Source of the DNA: Streptomyces nodosus
GTDB taxonomy: Bacteria > Actinomycetota > Actinomycetes > Streptomycetales > Streptomycetaceae
Assembly (NCBI RefSeq): GCF_008704995.1
Contig: NZ_CP023747.1
Coordinates: forward strand, 3,560,501 to 3,624,500
Length of the DNA: 64,000 nt
Reading direction: 5' to 3'
Position numbers and translations under genes: made by a program. Below are positions 8,375 to 15,831 of this stretch, in pieces. The stretch's first letter is position 1, and each line of letters begins with the position of its first letter. Under the pieces are notes generated by a model. It was given only the letters and a program-made list of their open reading frames with translations, was not told the origin of the DNA and made no database searches.

Positions 8375-9670
8375 ATGCCCGCACCCGTACCGCGGCAGAG
8401 AGCGATCCCGGCCGTGGAGTGTGCTCAGGCTGAAACCGAGTCCCCGCCGGGGACACAGGCCGTACCGGGGTCGGCCGCCCGCGGCAAGACCCCGACCGAC
8501 ACGCTCACGCTGCTGGTGATCGAGGACGACCCGACCGGTTCACCGATCGTGCCCGAGATGCTCGACTCGGCCGGCCGTCCCATCCGGCTGCGCACCGCCC
8601 GGAATCTCACCGAGGCCGAGCGGCTGCTCACCCATGACGTCCACTGCATCCTGCTGGACCTCGCGCTGCCCGCCCCCGGCCGGTCCGCCGTGGAGGACGA
8701 CGAGCTGGCCGTGTTGCGCCATGTGCTGGAGATCGCGCCCCGTCACGCGGTCCTCGCGCTCACCACGTCCGGTGACGCCGAGCGCGGCGCCGAGGCCGTA
8801 CGCGTCGGCGCCCAGGACTACCTGTTCCGGGACGAACTGGACGGACGACTGCTGAGCCGCGCCGTGCGGTACGCGGTCGAACGGAAGCGGTCCGACCGGG
8901 CCGAGCGACGGCTGACCGAGTCCAGGCTGCGGGCGCAGGAGAACGCCCGGCTGGAGCGTGGTCTGCTGCCCAACCCGCTGCTGGACGGCTCCTCGCTGCG
9001 CTTCGCGGCCCGCTACCGCCCCGGCCGCTCCCGTGCGCTGCTCGGCGGCGACTTCTACGACACGGTCCGCACCCCGGACGGCACGGTGCACGCGATGATC
9101 GGCGACGTCTGCGGACACGGTCCGGACGAGGCGGCGCTCGGTGTGGAGCTGCGCATCGCCTGGCGCGCCCTGACGCTGGCGGGGCTGTGCGGCGACGAGC
9201 TGCTCGCCACCCTCCAGCAGGTCCTGGAGCACGAGCGAGACAGCGAGGAGATCTTCGCGACGCTGTGCACGGTGGACATCGAGCCGGACGGCCGCCGTGC
9301 CGGACTGTGCCTGGCCGGTCACCCCTCCCCGCTGATCGCCCGCCCGGACCGGCCCGCCGAGCTGCTGCCGTACGACGCCAACGGCCCGGCGCTGGGTCTG
9401 CTGGGGCACGCCCGCTGGCCGCGCATACAGGTCGAGCTGGGCCCCGTATGGAGCCTGATGCTCTACACCGACGGGCTGATCGAGGGCCGCGTCGGGAACG
9501 AGGGGGAGCGCCTCGGCCAGGACGGCATGGTGGATCTGGTCCGCCGCCGACTGGCGGAGGGACTCACCGGCGAGGCGCTGCTGCGCGCCACGGTCCGCGA
9601 GGTCCGCGACCTCAACGGCGGGGAGCTGACCGACGACGTGGCGGTCGTCCTGCTCGACCGCGCGCCCTGA
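8375..9670 (+). CDS. receiver-PP2C (RsbU-type) serine/threonine phosphatase
   Basis: A 431-residue cytosolic two-domain regulator. Residues 43-165 resemble a response-regulator receiver: acidic pocket E50-D51-D52, candidate phospho-acceptor D95 in CILLDLALP, and LALTTSGDAERGAEAVRVGA. The conserved receiver Lys before the last helix is absent; YLFRDEL is found there instead. A short helical linker (residues 165-195) leads to a PPM/SpoIIE phosphatase domain with LGGDFYDTV, IGDVCGHGPDEAALG, SLMLYTDGLIEGR and LTDDVAVVLLDRA, which supply the metal-binding aspartates. Such proteins dephosphorylate STAS anti-anti-sigma factors. No partner gene is adjacent. A ribosome site (GGAGGGAAGGAA) supports ATG 8375. 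Confidence 0.9.
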   Translation: MPAPVPRQRAIPAVECAQAETESPPGTQAVPGSAARGKTPTDTLTLLVIEDDPTGSPIVPEMLDSAGRPIRLRTARNLTEAERLLTHDVHCILLDLALPAPGRSAVEDDELAVLRHVLEIAPRHAVLALTTSGDAERGAEAVRVGAQDYLFRDELDGRLLSRAVRYAVERKRSDRAERRLTESRLRAQENARLERGLLPNPLLDGSSLRFAARYRPGRSRALLGGDFYDTVRTPDGTVHAMIGDVCGHGPDEAALGVELRIAWRALTLAGLCGDELLATLQQVLEHERDSEEIFATLCTVDIEPDGRRAGLCLAGHPSPLIARPDRPAELLPYDANGPALGLLGHARWPRIQVELGPVWSLMLYTDGLIEGRVGNEGERLGQDGMVDLVRRRLAEGLTGEALLRATVREVRDLNGGELTDDVAVVLLDRAP

Positions 9671-9818
9671 GCCCGCCCGCTGCCGCCACGCCCCCGCCGG
9701 GCCTCACAGTCGTACGGCGGCACCCGGCTGTGCCGGCACGAAGTCCCCGCACCGCACGAAGTCCCGGCCTGTACACAGACCGGGACCGTGGGACGCAGGG
9801 CCGCGGGGCCCGTCGGGG

Positions 9819-10172
9819 CTACCGTCCGCCGTTGTAGGGACCGTAGGGGCCGTCGCTGCTGCTTCCGCGGTGGCGTCGGCCGAAGCCACCGCCCGAGATC
9901 TGCCTGACCGCCGGGCGTACGTCCACGAAGAAGACGATCGTCGCGATCAGTCCCGCGATCTGCAGGAAAAGTATCGGCACCAGCAGATTCACCGCGACCG
10001 CGATCCCCAGGATGATCAGCCAGAAGCCCTTGTTCTGTTTGTCGGCGGCACGGTACGCGTCATCCCGGTACAGCGCGGCCATCACCAACGCCACCACGGC
10101 GAGCACCAGCATCGCCAGGTAGAGCAGCGACAGAAAGCCGCCGAAAGCCGTCATCAGCACAATGCCCACCAC
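9819..10172 (-). CDS. DUF2516-type small membrane protein
   Basis: A 117-residue protein with three likely membrane segments: residues 5-35 (GGFLSLLYLAMLVLAVVALV), 55-75 (GFWLIILGIAVAVNLLV) and 75-92. A basic, Gly/Ser-rich tail ends in PYGPYNGGR. The pattern, including AADKQNKGFWLIILGIAVA, fits the DUF2516 family. I chose GTG 10172, which has GAGGA ten bases upstream. The frame remains open to 10484, but that part is an Arg/Ser/Pro-rich shadow of the neighbouring gene. GTG 10160 is an alternative start. Function unknown. Confidence 0.7.
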   Translation of the reverse strand: MVGIVLMTAFGGFLSLLYLAMLVLAVVALVMAALYRDDAYRAADKQNKGFWLIILGIAVAVNLLVPILFLQIAGLIATIVFFVDVRPAVRQISGGGFGRRHRGSSSDGPYGPYNGGR

Positions 10173-10293
10173 CCGGGTCGAATCCTCTGTAGGGCCACCG
10201 TACCCGTGTCCGGCCGCCGTGTATCCGTAAGAACGGGTCGGGCTCTCCCGGAGTGCCCGACCCGTCGTTCCGCGTCCTTCGACGGCGTCCCGG

Positions 10294-10941
10294 CTACTTG
10301 GCCGGCGGCGTGCTCTTCTTCGCCACCGGCTTCTTGGCCGGAGCCTTCTTCGCGACGGGCTTCCTGACCTGGGACGACTCGGCGTCGGCAGCGTCGGCCG
10401 ACCGAGGCTCGTCGTTGACCACGACGGGTTCCGGCCTGCCCTCGACGGCGACGGCCAGGTCCTCCATGCCCTCGGCGGCCTCACCGCGCCAGGTCTTCAC
10501 GGCCTGCTCGCCGTGCTCGGCGACCTTCTCATAGGTCTCCCGCGCCCTGACCGCGTACTCGGCGGCCACACCGACGCCGCGCAGGGCGAGGTCCTGGGCG
10601 GTCTCGCCGAGCTTCTTCAGGTCGGCGTCGAGGTTGCCGCCGAACTTCTTGAGGTCCGAGTCGAGCCCGTTGACGAACTCGCTGACCTTCGCCTGGAAGG
10701 TCTCCTGGCTCTCCTTGACGCGGACCCGGGCCTCCTTGGCGCGGGCCGCGGCCCGCTCCTGGACCACCTTGGGGTCGGTGTTGCGCACGGCGTCGAAGCG
10801 AGCCGGCGCCTCGGCCCGCAGCTGCTCCACCAGGCCGGGCACCTTCTTGGCCTGCTGGAGGGCCAGGTCGGCGGTGCCGGCGGCGAAGTAGAACGGGGTC
10901 GGGTCGCTGAGGGTCTTACGCAGATCGTCGGTGATGGCCAT
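10294..10941 (-). CDS. HbhA-like coiled-coil protein with lysine-rich tail
   Basis: A 215-residue soluble protein, MAITDDLRKTLSDPTPFYF at the N-terminus. It is followed by long amphipathic helices rich in Ala, Lys and Glu (about residues 20-165) and a basic tail with repeated VAKK/APAKK units that ends STPPAK. This is the layout of mycobacterial heparin-binding hemagglutinin and of histone-H1-like Streptomyces proteins; the tail could bind DNA or anionic polymers. There is no signal peptide. It lies 115 bp downstream of the XRE regulator on the same strand and may be its co-transcribed target. A nucleoid or cytoskeletal role is inference. Confidence 0.75.
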   Translation of the reverse strand: MAITDDLRKTLSDPTPFYFAAGTADLALQQAKKVPGLVEQLRAEAPARFDAVRNTDPKVVQERAAARAKEARVRVKESQETFQAKVSEFVNGLDSDLKKFGGNLDADLKKLGETAQDLALRGVGVAAEYAVRARETYEKVAEHGEQAVKTWRGEAAEGMEDLAVAVEGRPEPVVVNDEPRSADAADAESSQVRKPVAKKAPAKKPVAKKSTPPAK

Positions 10942-11056
10942 GGGAACGGTCCTCCCGGTTTCGGCTTTCGGCTGAGGGTTTTGGGGTGGTCCGTGGGACG
11001 TCGTCCGGTCGCCCCGTCGTCTGCCGGTCGTCCCGGGGCATCCCGGGGCGCGCCCG

Positions 11057-11542
11057 TCAGCCGTCGGTGTGCCGCGGACCGGCATCGCTGCCGTCGACCG
11101 TGCGAGGGCCGGGGCCTGCGGTGTCCCAGGGGCCGTCCGCGTGCTGTGCCTTCCGGGCCGCCGGTCCTTCAGCCGGGTCCGCCCGGACGATCTCGAAGCC
11201 GTTCTCCTTGCGAAAGGACTCGTAGATCTGGAGCAGAACCTGCTTCTGCGGCTCGGTGAGCGTGGGATCGGCGAGGAGGACGGCGCGCGTCTCCACCTCG
11301 TCCCGGTCCCGCTCGGCGTCGAGGATGCCGGCCCGCACATACAGCGTCTCGGCGGAGATCCGCAGCGCCTTGGCGACCTGCTGCAACACCTCCGCGCTCG
11401 GCTTGCGCAGCCCGCGCTCGATCTGGCTCAGATACGGATTGGACACGCCGGCAGCCTCGGCGAGCTGCCTGAGGGACAACTGCGCATTGCGGCGCTGCTC
11501 CCGCAGGTACTCACCGAGATTGCCGACGTTCAGCGATGCCAT
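11057..11542 (-). CDS. XRE-family DNA-binding protein
   Basis: A 161-residue regulator. Residues 10-65 form a classic lambda-Cro/XRE helix-turn-helix (LGEYLREQRRNAQLSLRQLA then AGVSNPYLSQIERGLRKPSA). They are followed by a helical region (LADPTLTEPQKQVLLQIYES) and a disordered Gly/Pro/Asp tail. The chosen ATG 11542 has a purine-rich AAGGTGGAGG site just upstream. A perfect palindrome lies 31 bp before the start and is likely its own operator. It probably autoregulates and controls the coiled-coil gene that follows on the same strand. I recall similar regulator/HbhA-like pairs in other Streptomyces. Confidence 0.9.
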   Translation of the reverse strand: MASLNVGNLGEYLREQRRNAQLSLRQLAEAAGVSNPYLSQIERGLRKPSAEVLQQVAKALRISAETLYVRAGILDAERDRDEVETRAVLLADPTLTEPQKQVLLQIYESFRKENGFEIVRADPAEGPAARKAQHADGPWDTAGPGPRTVDGSDAGPRHTDG

Positions 11543-11572
11543 GCCTCCACCTTGCCCCAACCGCGCTAACAA

Positions 11573-11593
11573 TTGCAAGCACATCGCTTGCAA
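11573..11593. promoter_or_regulatory. palindromic operator upstream of the XRE gene
   Basis: TTGCAAGC, five bases, GCTTGCAA: a perfect 8-bp dyad, 31 bp upstream of ATG 11542. TTGCAA on the reverse strand could also act as a -35 element. The size and symmetry suit a dimeric XRE repressor. Autoregulation is inferred from position only. Confidence 0.6.
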
Positions 11594-11636
11594 AAGTGCG
11601 CCACCTCACCCCCTGCGGCGGGCATGTGGGATACGA

Positions 11637-13076
11637 GTCAATGGCTCAGCCACCGATGATGCTCCTATTGCTGTCAAGCGGCTTGGAGCCAGTTGCGGTA
11701 GGCGTGGGCGAGGTCGTCGTCTCGGCGGATTCCGCGTTCGAGGGTGGAGATGGTGGCCGGCCAGACGCCGAAGTGCTTCGCTGCGGCGGTGAGCGTGATG
11801 TTCCTGGACTGCCGCAGAGGCCGCAGGTCGGCGATGCCGGGGACGGCGACCGTGGTGGTCAGGCAACGGAACATCTCCCGGGCGATGGCCCGTTTCAGCA
11901 ACCGGATGATTTCCTTCTTCGTCCGGCCGGCGGTGGTCTGTCGTGTCACGTACTCGCGGGTGCGCAAGTCGTGGGACATACGGACGAGAGCGATGCGGTA
12001 GAGGGCCGCGTTGGCGGCCCGGTCGCCGCCTCGTGAGAGGCGGTGCCGGTTCGTCCGGCCGCTGGAGGCGGGGACGGGTGCGACTCCGCAGAGGGCCGCG
12101 AAGGCCGCCTCGGTCCGCATGCGTTCGGGGTTGCCTCCCGCCGTGAGCAGGAGCTGGGCGGCGGTGTCGGGGCCGACTCCGTAGGAGGCCCGCAGTCCGG
12201 GGTTGTGGACGGTGACCTCGCTGTCCAGGGCCTTGGTCAGGGCTTCGTGCTCGGCGGTCAGTTCTTTGACGCGCCGGGCGAGGCTCCTGAGCGCGGTGAG
12301 GACCGCGGTGTGGACGGCGTCCCCGCAGGGCCGCAGTCGGGCCAGGGCGTCGGTGCGGTCCGTTCCTTTGAGCTGCCCGTACTTGGCGCGGACGGTGTCG
12401 GGGGCGGTGATGAGGATGTGGCCGATCTGGTTCAGGGCTGCGGTGCGGGCCTTGACGGCGGAGCGGGCGGCGTTGTGCAGGGCGCGTATGCCGGCGACGG
12501 TGTCGTCCTTGGGGGCGCTGGAGGCCCGTCCGGACAGGGCGGCGCGGGCCGCGGCGTAGGCGTCGATGGGATCGGACTTGCCGATGCGGCGGCGTTCGGC
12601 CCGGTCGGGCCGGTTGACCTCGACGACCTGGTGGCCGTGCGAGCGCGCGGCGCGGGTGAAGCCGGCGCCGTAGGAGGCGGTGCCTTCCACCCCGATCGCG
12701 ATCACGTGGCCGTGGGCGGCCACAAAGGCCAGGGCCGCGGCGTATCCGGCGCCGGTGGTGGTGAACTCGGCGTCGGCGAGGTGACCGCCGTTGTCGCTGA
12801 TGACCGCGACGTGGATGGTGTCGGCATGGGAGTCGACCCCGCCGAACACATCCTGGTCCGCCGTGTCGTCTACGACCGCTGATGTCATGCTGATGATGCC
12901 TTCCCAGCCGAAGGTGGGCGCCGGCCGGGTGGCGCAGACAGGACATCGAGGGGGCTTCTGACCAAGCTCCTATCAGGTCATGTTCCGCCCGGCCGGAGCC
13001 ATGAGAACAGGTCCCGGCGGCCGGACAGAACAGTGGGAAGACAGCCCAGCAGGGCGTCAGTCAGTGGCAGAGCCAC
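11637..13076 (-). mobile_element. IS110-family insertion sequence (boundaries approximate)
   Basis: A transposase gene of the IS110 family with flanking non-coding DNA. The proposed ends are a 17-bp imperfect direct repeat, GTCAATGGCTCAGCCAC at 11637-11653 and GTCAGTGGCAGAGCCAC at 13060-13076, matching at 14 of 17 positions. This gives an element of about 1.4 kb, normal for the family. IS110 elements lack ordinary terminal inverted repeats. They carry a non-coding end upstream of the transposase that encodes the bridge RNA; here that would be 12889-13059. The ends are inferred, not proven, and need comparison with an empty site. Confidence 0.6.
11674..12888 (-). CDS. IS110-family transposase with C-terminal HTH
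   Basis: A 404-residue recombinase. The N-terminal RuvC-like DEDD domain shows FGGVDSHADTIHVAV (first Asp), IAIGVEGTASYG (Glu) and GKSDPIDAYAAARAA (last two Asp). The C-terminal Transposase_20 domain shows LRASYGVGPDTAAQLLLTAG and CGVAPVPASSGRTNRHRLSR, which contains the catalytic serine region. After about residue 355 there is an additional segment with an XRE-like pattern (LTAAAKHFGVWPATISTLER, ending YRNWLQAA). The gene is full length, so the element may be active. The DEDD and Ser regions look intact. Confidence 0.95.
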   Translation of the reverse strand: MTSAVVDDTADQDVFGGVDSHADTIHVAVISDNGGHLADAEFTTTGAGYAAALAFVAAHGHVIAIGVEGTASYGAGFTRAARSHGHQVVEVNRPDRAERRRIGKSDPIDAYAAARAALSGRASSAPKDDTVAGIRALHNAARSAVKARTAALNQIGHILITAPDTVRAKYGQLKGTDRTDALARLRPCGDAVHTAVLTALRSLARRVKELTAEHEALTKALDSEVTVHNPGLRASYGVGPDTAAQLLLTAGGNPERMRTEAAFAALCGVAPVPASSGRTNRHRLSRGGDRAANAALYRIALVRMSHDLRTREYVTRQTTAGRTKKEIIRLLKRAIAREMFRCLTTTVAVPGIADLRPLRQSRNITLTAAAKHFGVWPATISTLERGIRRDDDLAHAYRNWLQAA

Positions 13077-13255
13077 GACCACCGGAACCTGAGTATCAGC
13101 ATCGATGTCAGTGGCGTCAGCGAGGATCTCGGGCATGGCTTCGACTGCTGCCGATCACGTCGACATCAATGGCGTCGACTCGTTTCGCATCACACCAGAG
13201 CTCCTTCGGGAAACGGTCTTCACCTGCGGCAGCGCAAAGGTCAGGTGATCCGGCC
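12889..13255. other. non-coding stretch: IS end plus flank
   Basis: The part next to the transposase start (12889-13059) has several GC-rich dyads, such as GTCCCGGCGGCCGGAC at 13011-13026, and is where a bridge RNA would be expected. The part beyond the proposed IS end (13077-13255) contains related segments ATCGATGTCAGTGGCGTC (13100) and GTCGACATCAATGGCGTC (13158). It translates in short protein-like bits (SIDVSGVSEDLGHGFD; DHVDINGVDSFRITPELL) in two different frames, so it may be a decayed gene. No intact gene is supported. Confidence 0.4.
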
Positions 13256-13714
13256 ATGGCCTCCCTTCTTGACGACGTGCGCACGAGCGCGGCCCGGATC
13301 GCCCGTGCCCTCGGCAGCTCCGGCTATCGGGCGGACTTCACACCCGAGAGCCTGCCGGACATCGAGCGCTTCATGAGCGAGCACTCCGACCACGGGATCG
13401 CGACGGACGGCGGCCTGCTCGCAACCGATAGGGGGCCGCGGCTGTTCGCCCTCGGCGCCTACCTCGGCGAGACCGTCCGGCAGGGCCTCGGCGGGGTCTG
13501 GGAGGTCGATGATCAGGACCCGCACGGCGAGATCAACATCGTTCTCCGCCTGCCCGACGGCTCGATCATCTGGCCCGTCCAACGCGTGATCAAACGCTTC
13601 CAGAACGGCCCCGAAGACAGCCTCGTCGGCTACGCGATCGGGCTCGGCCTGCGCCTGTCAGCTCAGAGCCCCGCCCGGCCGCATCGCCGACGGTCATGGT
13701 TCCGCCGCGGCTGA
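13256..13714 (+). CDS. hypothetical protein, accessory region
   Basis: A 152-residue soluble protein that I cannot assign with certainty. Its core (LFALGAYLGETVRQGLGGVW, then EINIVLRLPDGSIIWPVQRV, IKRFQNG) resembles the layout of small DUF3806-like proteins with a LGxYLGE...GGxW motif, and its length suits them. ATG 13256 has AGGTGA eight bases upstream, and this start begins the gene-like composition. It lies between the insertion sequence and a kinase gene, in a patch that looks strain-specific. Function unknown. Confidence 0.6.
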   Translation: MASLLDDVRTSAARIARALGSSGYRADFTPESLPDIERFMSEHSDHGIATDGGLLATDRGPRLFALGAYLGETVRQGLGGVWEVDDQDPHGEINIVLRLPDGSIIWPVQRVIKRFQNGPEDSLVGYAIGLGLRLSAQSPARPHRRRSWFRRG

Positions 13715-13775
13715 CCGGCACCGGCATATGTCCAGGACGAGGCCGCCCGCACTTGTCGGAACAGGACACGACCGG

Positions 13776-14864
13776 TCAGGTTCGTCTCCAGTGGCTGAGG
13801 GAGGCCCTGACCTCGCTCAGCGGGGGAACGGGGTGCAGGGCGAGCGGTTCGGCGGCGGCGGTGAGTGCTCGGTGCACCTTCGTCGCCTCCTGCTCCAGGA
13901 CCGTTTCCCCGGTCCCGGGGCGGGAGTCGAGGAGCTGGGTCGCCCGGACGATGTCGGTGAACACGGACTGGGCCCGCTTGAAGTCGAGCAGTCGGGGGAG
14001 GTCCTCCTCCCAGCCGTTCGAGCTGCCCTCCCGCTCCTCCTCCATCGCCTCGCACCAGCGCTTCGCCATCAGATCGTGCCGGGCGCTCGGATAGCGCATC
14101 AGATAGAGATGGGTGGCCAGGTCGTAGAGCGGGTCACCGAGCATCGCCAGTTCCCAGTCGATGGCCCAGAGGCCGCCCCGGTCGTCGACGATGAAGTTCT
14201 CCCGGTGCAGATCGGCATGGAGCAGGCAGAAGGGCCGCCTTCGCAGACCGAGGACATGTTCCCGGAGCCGGTGGAAGGAGTCCCCGTCCAGCCCGAAGGA
14301 GGCGTACAGCCCCGGGAACCGCGTCACGTTCTCCCGGTAGACACGCTCCTCGGCGAAACAGATCAGGCGCTCCAGGAACCCCGTGGTGTCGCCGTCGGCG
14401 GGCCGGTCCTCGGGGCTGCAGACGCGGTCCGCCTCGAGCGACGGCGGTGTCACCCGCGCCATCTGGCGGAACAGATCGAGGATCTGGTCGGCGATGTCGT
14501 CGGGGATCTCCTCGCTCGACCCGTGGAGCGCCCCCAGGGTCCGCCCCTCGATGAACCTCTGCAGGCGGACGCCCTCGGCCACCTCGAGGAGATCGGGAAT
14601 GCGGGTGAGACGGCCCTGCAGGGCGAGAAGCAGCGTCTCCTCCGAGGCGAAACAGCGGCGGTCGAACCAGAGCAGGCCGTTCCGCGGTTCCCGGCATTTC
14701 CCGCGCACCGGAGCCGGGCCGGCGACCGCGGTGGACACGGTGGGCAGCGGGATCACATAGGTCTCGTGGTGATAGCCCTCGAGCGGCCCCTCGACCGCGC
14801 CCGGATCGCCGCTCATCCCGGCGGCACGTTCCCGCGCGGAAGAAGGGACACATTCGGCTGACAT
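13776..14864 (-). CDS. aminoglycoside phosphotransferase (APH)-family kinase
   Basis: A 362-residue protein with the APH/choline-kinase fold. The catalytic loop is LLHADLHRENFIVDDRGG (HxDxxxxN) near residue 225 and the metal-binding motif is WAIDWELAMLGDPLYDLA. The N-terminal region has LQRFIEGRTLGALHG and the frame ends cleanly at 13776. These folds phosphorylate antibiotics, sugars, choline or other small alcohols, so resistance is only one option; nothing here fixes the substrate. ATG 14864 was chosen because upstream sequence is Arg/Pro-rich shadow. The gene is next to devB but on the edge of the accessory patch. Confidence 0.85.
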   Translation of the reverse strand: MSAECVPSSARERAAGMSGDPGAVEGPLEGYHHETYVIPLPTVSTAVAGPAPVRGKCREPRNGLLWFDRRCFASEETLLLALQGRLTRIPDLLEVAEGVRLQRFIEGRTLGALHGSSEEIPDDIADQILDLFRQMARVTPPSLEADRVCSPEDRPADGDTTGFLERLICFAEERVYRENVTRFPGLYASFGLDGDSFHRLREHVLGLRRRPFCLLHADLHRENFIVDDRGGLWAIDWELAMLGDPLYDLATHLYLMRYPSARHDLMAKRWCEAMEEEREGSSNGWEEDLPRLLDFKRAQSVFTDIVRATQLLDSRPGTGETVLEQEATKVHRALTAAAEPLALHPVPPLSEVRASLSHWRRT

Positions 14865-15009
14865 CGTTCGTTCCCTGGCTGAGAGCGCACCCGTGGTGCG
14901 GAAGCGGAACACGGTGGTCCACCGCGGATGAGCATGGTGCCAGAAAAGGATCTTCCGATGCCCTGGACGCTTCCGTAGCGGATACCGACGGCGCTCGCCC
15001 GGCGGTGGA

Positions 15010-15831
15010 TCAGGTCCGGCCCCGTGGCACCGGCAGCATCCGCAGCACCGGTTCCAGCGAGCGCACGACCGTCTCGGCGCCCGCGGTGCGCAGCCGTTCC
15101 TCCACGCGCTCGTCGCGCGCATAGCCGAGGAACCGCACCCCGGCCCGCACGGCGGCCTGGAGGTCCGACGGAGAGTCCCCGATCATGAGGGCGGCGGCCC
15201 CGGGAGCCGTCCCCATCGCCCGCAGGGCCCGGTTCAGATGGTAGGGGTCGGGCTTCTGCCTGCGGAGTTCCCGGGTACGGCCGTAGATGTGCGGGGTGAA
15301 ACAGCCGGCCAGGCCCCGGTTCACCAGGTATTCGTGGGCCGCCCGCGCCGAGTTGTTGGTGGTGACGGCCAGCCGGGCGCCGGCCGCGCTCCAGGTGCGT
15401 ATCAAGTCGTCGGCGTGCTCCGTGGCCTGTGCGCCGGTGACGGCCTTGAGCTCCCCCTGGGTGAGCCTCTCCTCCAGATCGGCCACCACTTCGCTCCCCC
15501 GGCGGCGCCGATCGACCGCGTGCAGCACGGCCTGGGGGTCGGGGTCCCGCCGCTCCTCCTCGGTCAGCAGCCGCAGCAGGCCCTGGCGCTCCAGCCGCTG
15601 AACCAGCTCCCGGGCGATCCCGGCCGCCGAGTAGCCCGCGAACAGCCGGCAGATCGGCCCGTCGAAGTCGAAGAGGACGAAGCGTGCGTCCATGATCAGT
15701 GCGCGCAGCTCTCCCGCGTCTTTCTCCGCGTCCTTCTCCGCGTCTCCCTCCGCGTCTTTCTTCGTGTCTTCTTCCGTGTCCTCATCCGTGTCTGCTGTCG
15801 CCGGGTCGGGCCCCGGGGTATGAGAAGTCAC
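15010..15831 (-). CDS. devB: HAD-superfamily hydrolase, DevB-like
   Basis: A 273-residue phosphatase-type protein. After an unusual acidic N-terminus (residues 10-43, repeated DAEKDAEKDA-like units) the HAD domain begins with motif I, FVLFDFDGPICRLFAGYS. Motif II is in LAVTTNNSARAAHEYLVNRG, motif III Lys in LRRQKPDPYHLNRAL, and motif IV in ALMIGDSPSDLQAAVRAG. GTG 15831 overlaps the devA stop by four bases (GTGA), arguing for translational coupling; ATG 15693, just before the HAD domain, is the alternative start. In S. coelicolor, devA and devB are known to form an operon needed for normal aerial development. The substrate is unknown. Confidence 0.82.
   Translation of the reverse strand: MTSHTPGPDPATADTDEDTEEDTKKDAEGDAEKDAEKDAGELRALIMDARFVLFDFDGPICRLFAGYSAAGIARELVQRLERQGLLRLLTEEERRDPDPQAVLHAVDRRRRGSEVVADLEERLTQGELKAVTGAQATEHADDLIRTWSAAGARLAVTTNNSARAAHEYLVNRGLAGCFTPHIYGRTRELRRQKPDPYHLNRALRAMGTAPGAAALMIGDSPSDLQAAVRAGVRFLGYARDERVEERLRTAGAETVVRSLEPVLRMLPVPRGRT

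Noticed and set aside
13776..14864. Calling the kinase an aminoglycoside-resistance gene
   Set aside because: The fold is shared with kinases for many substrates; no subfamily-specific motif is visible.
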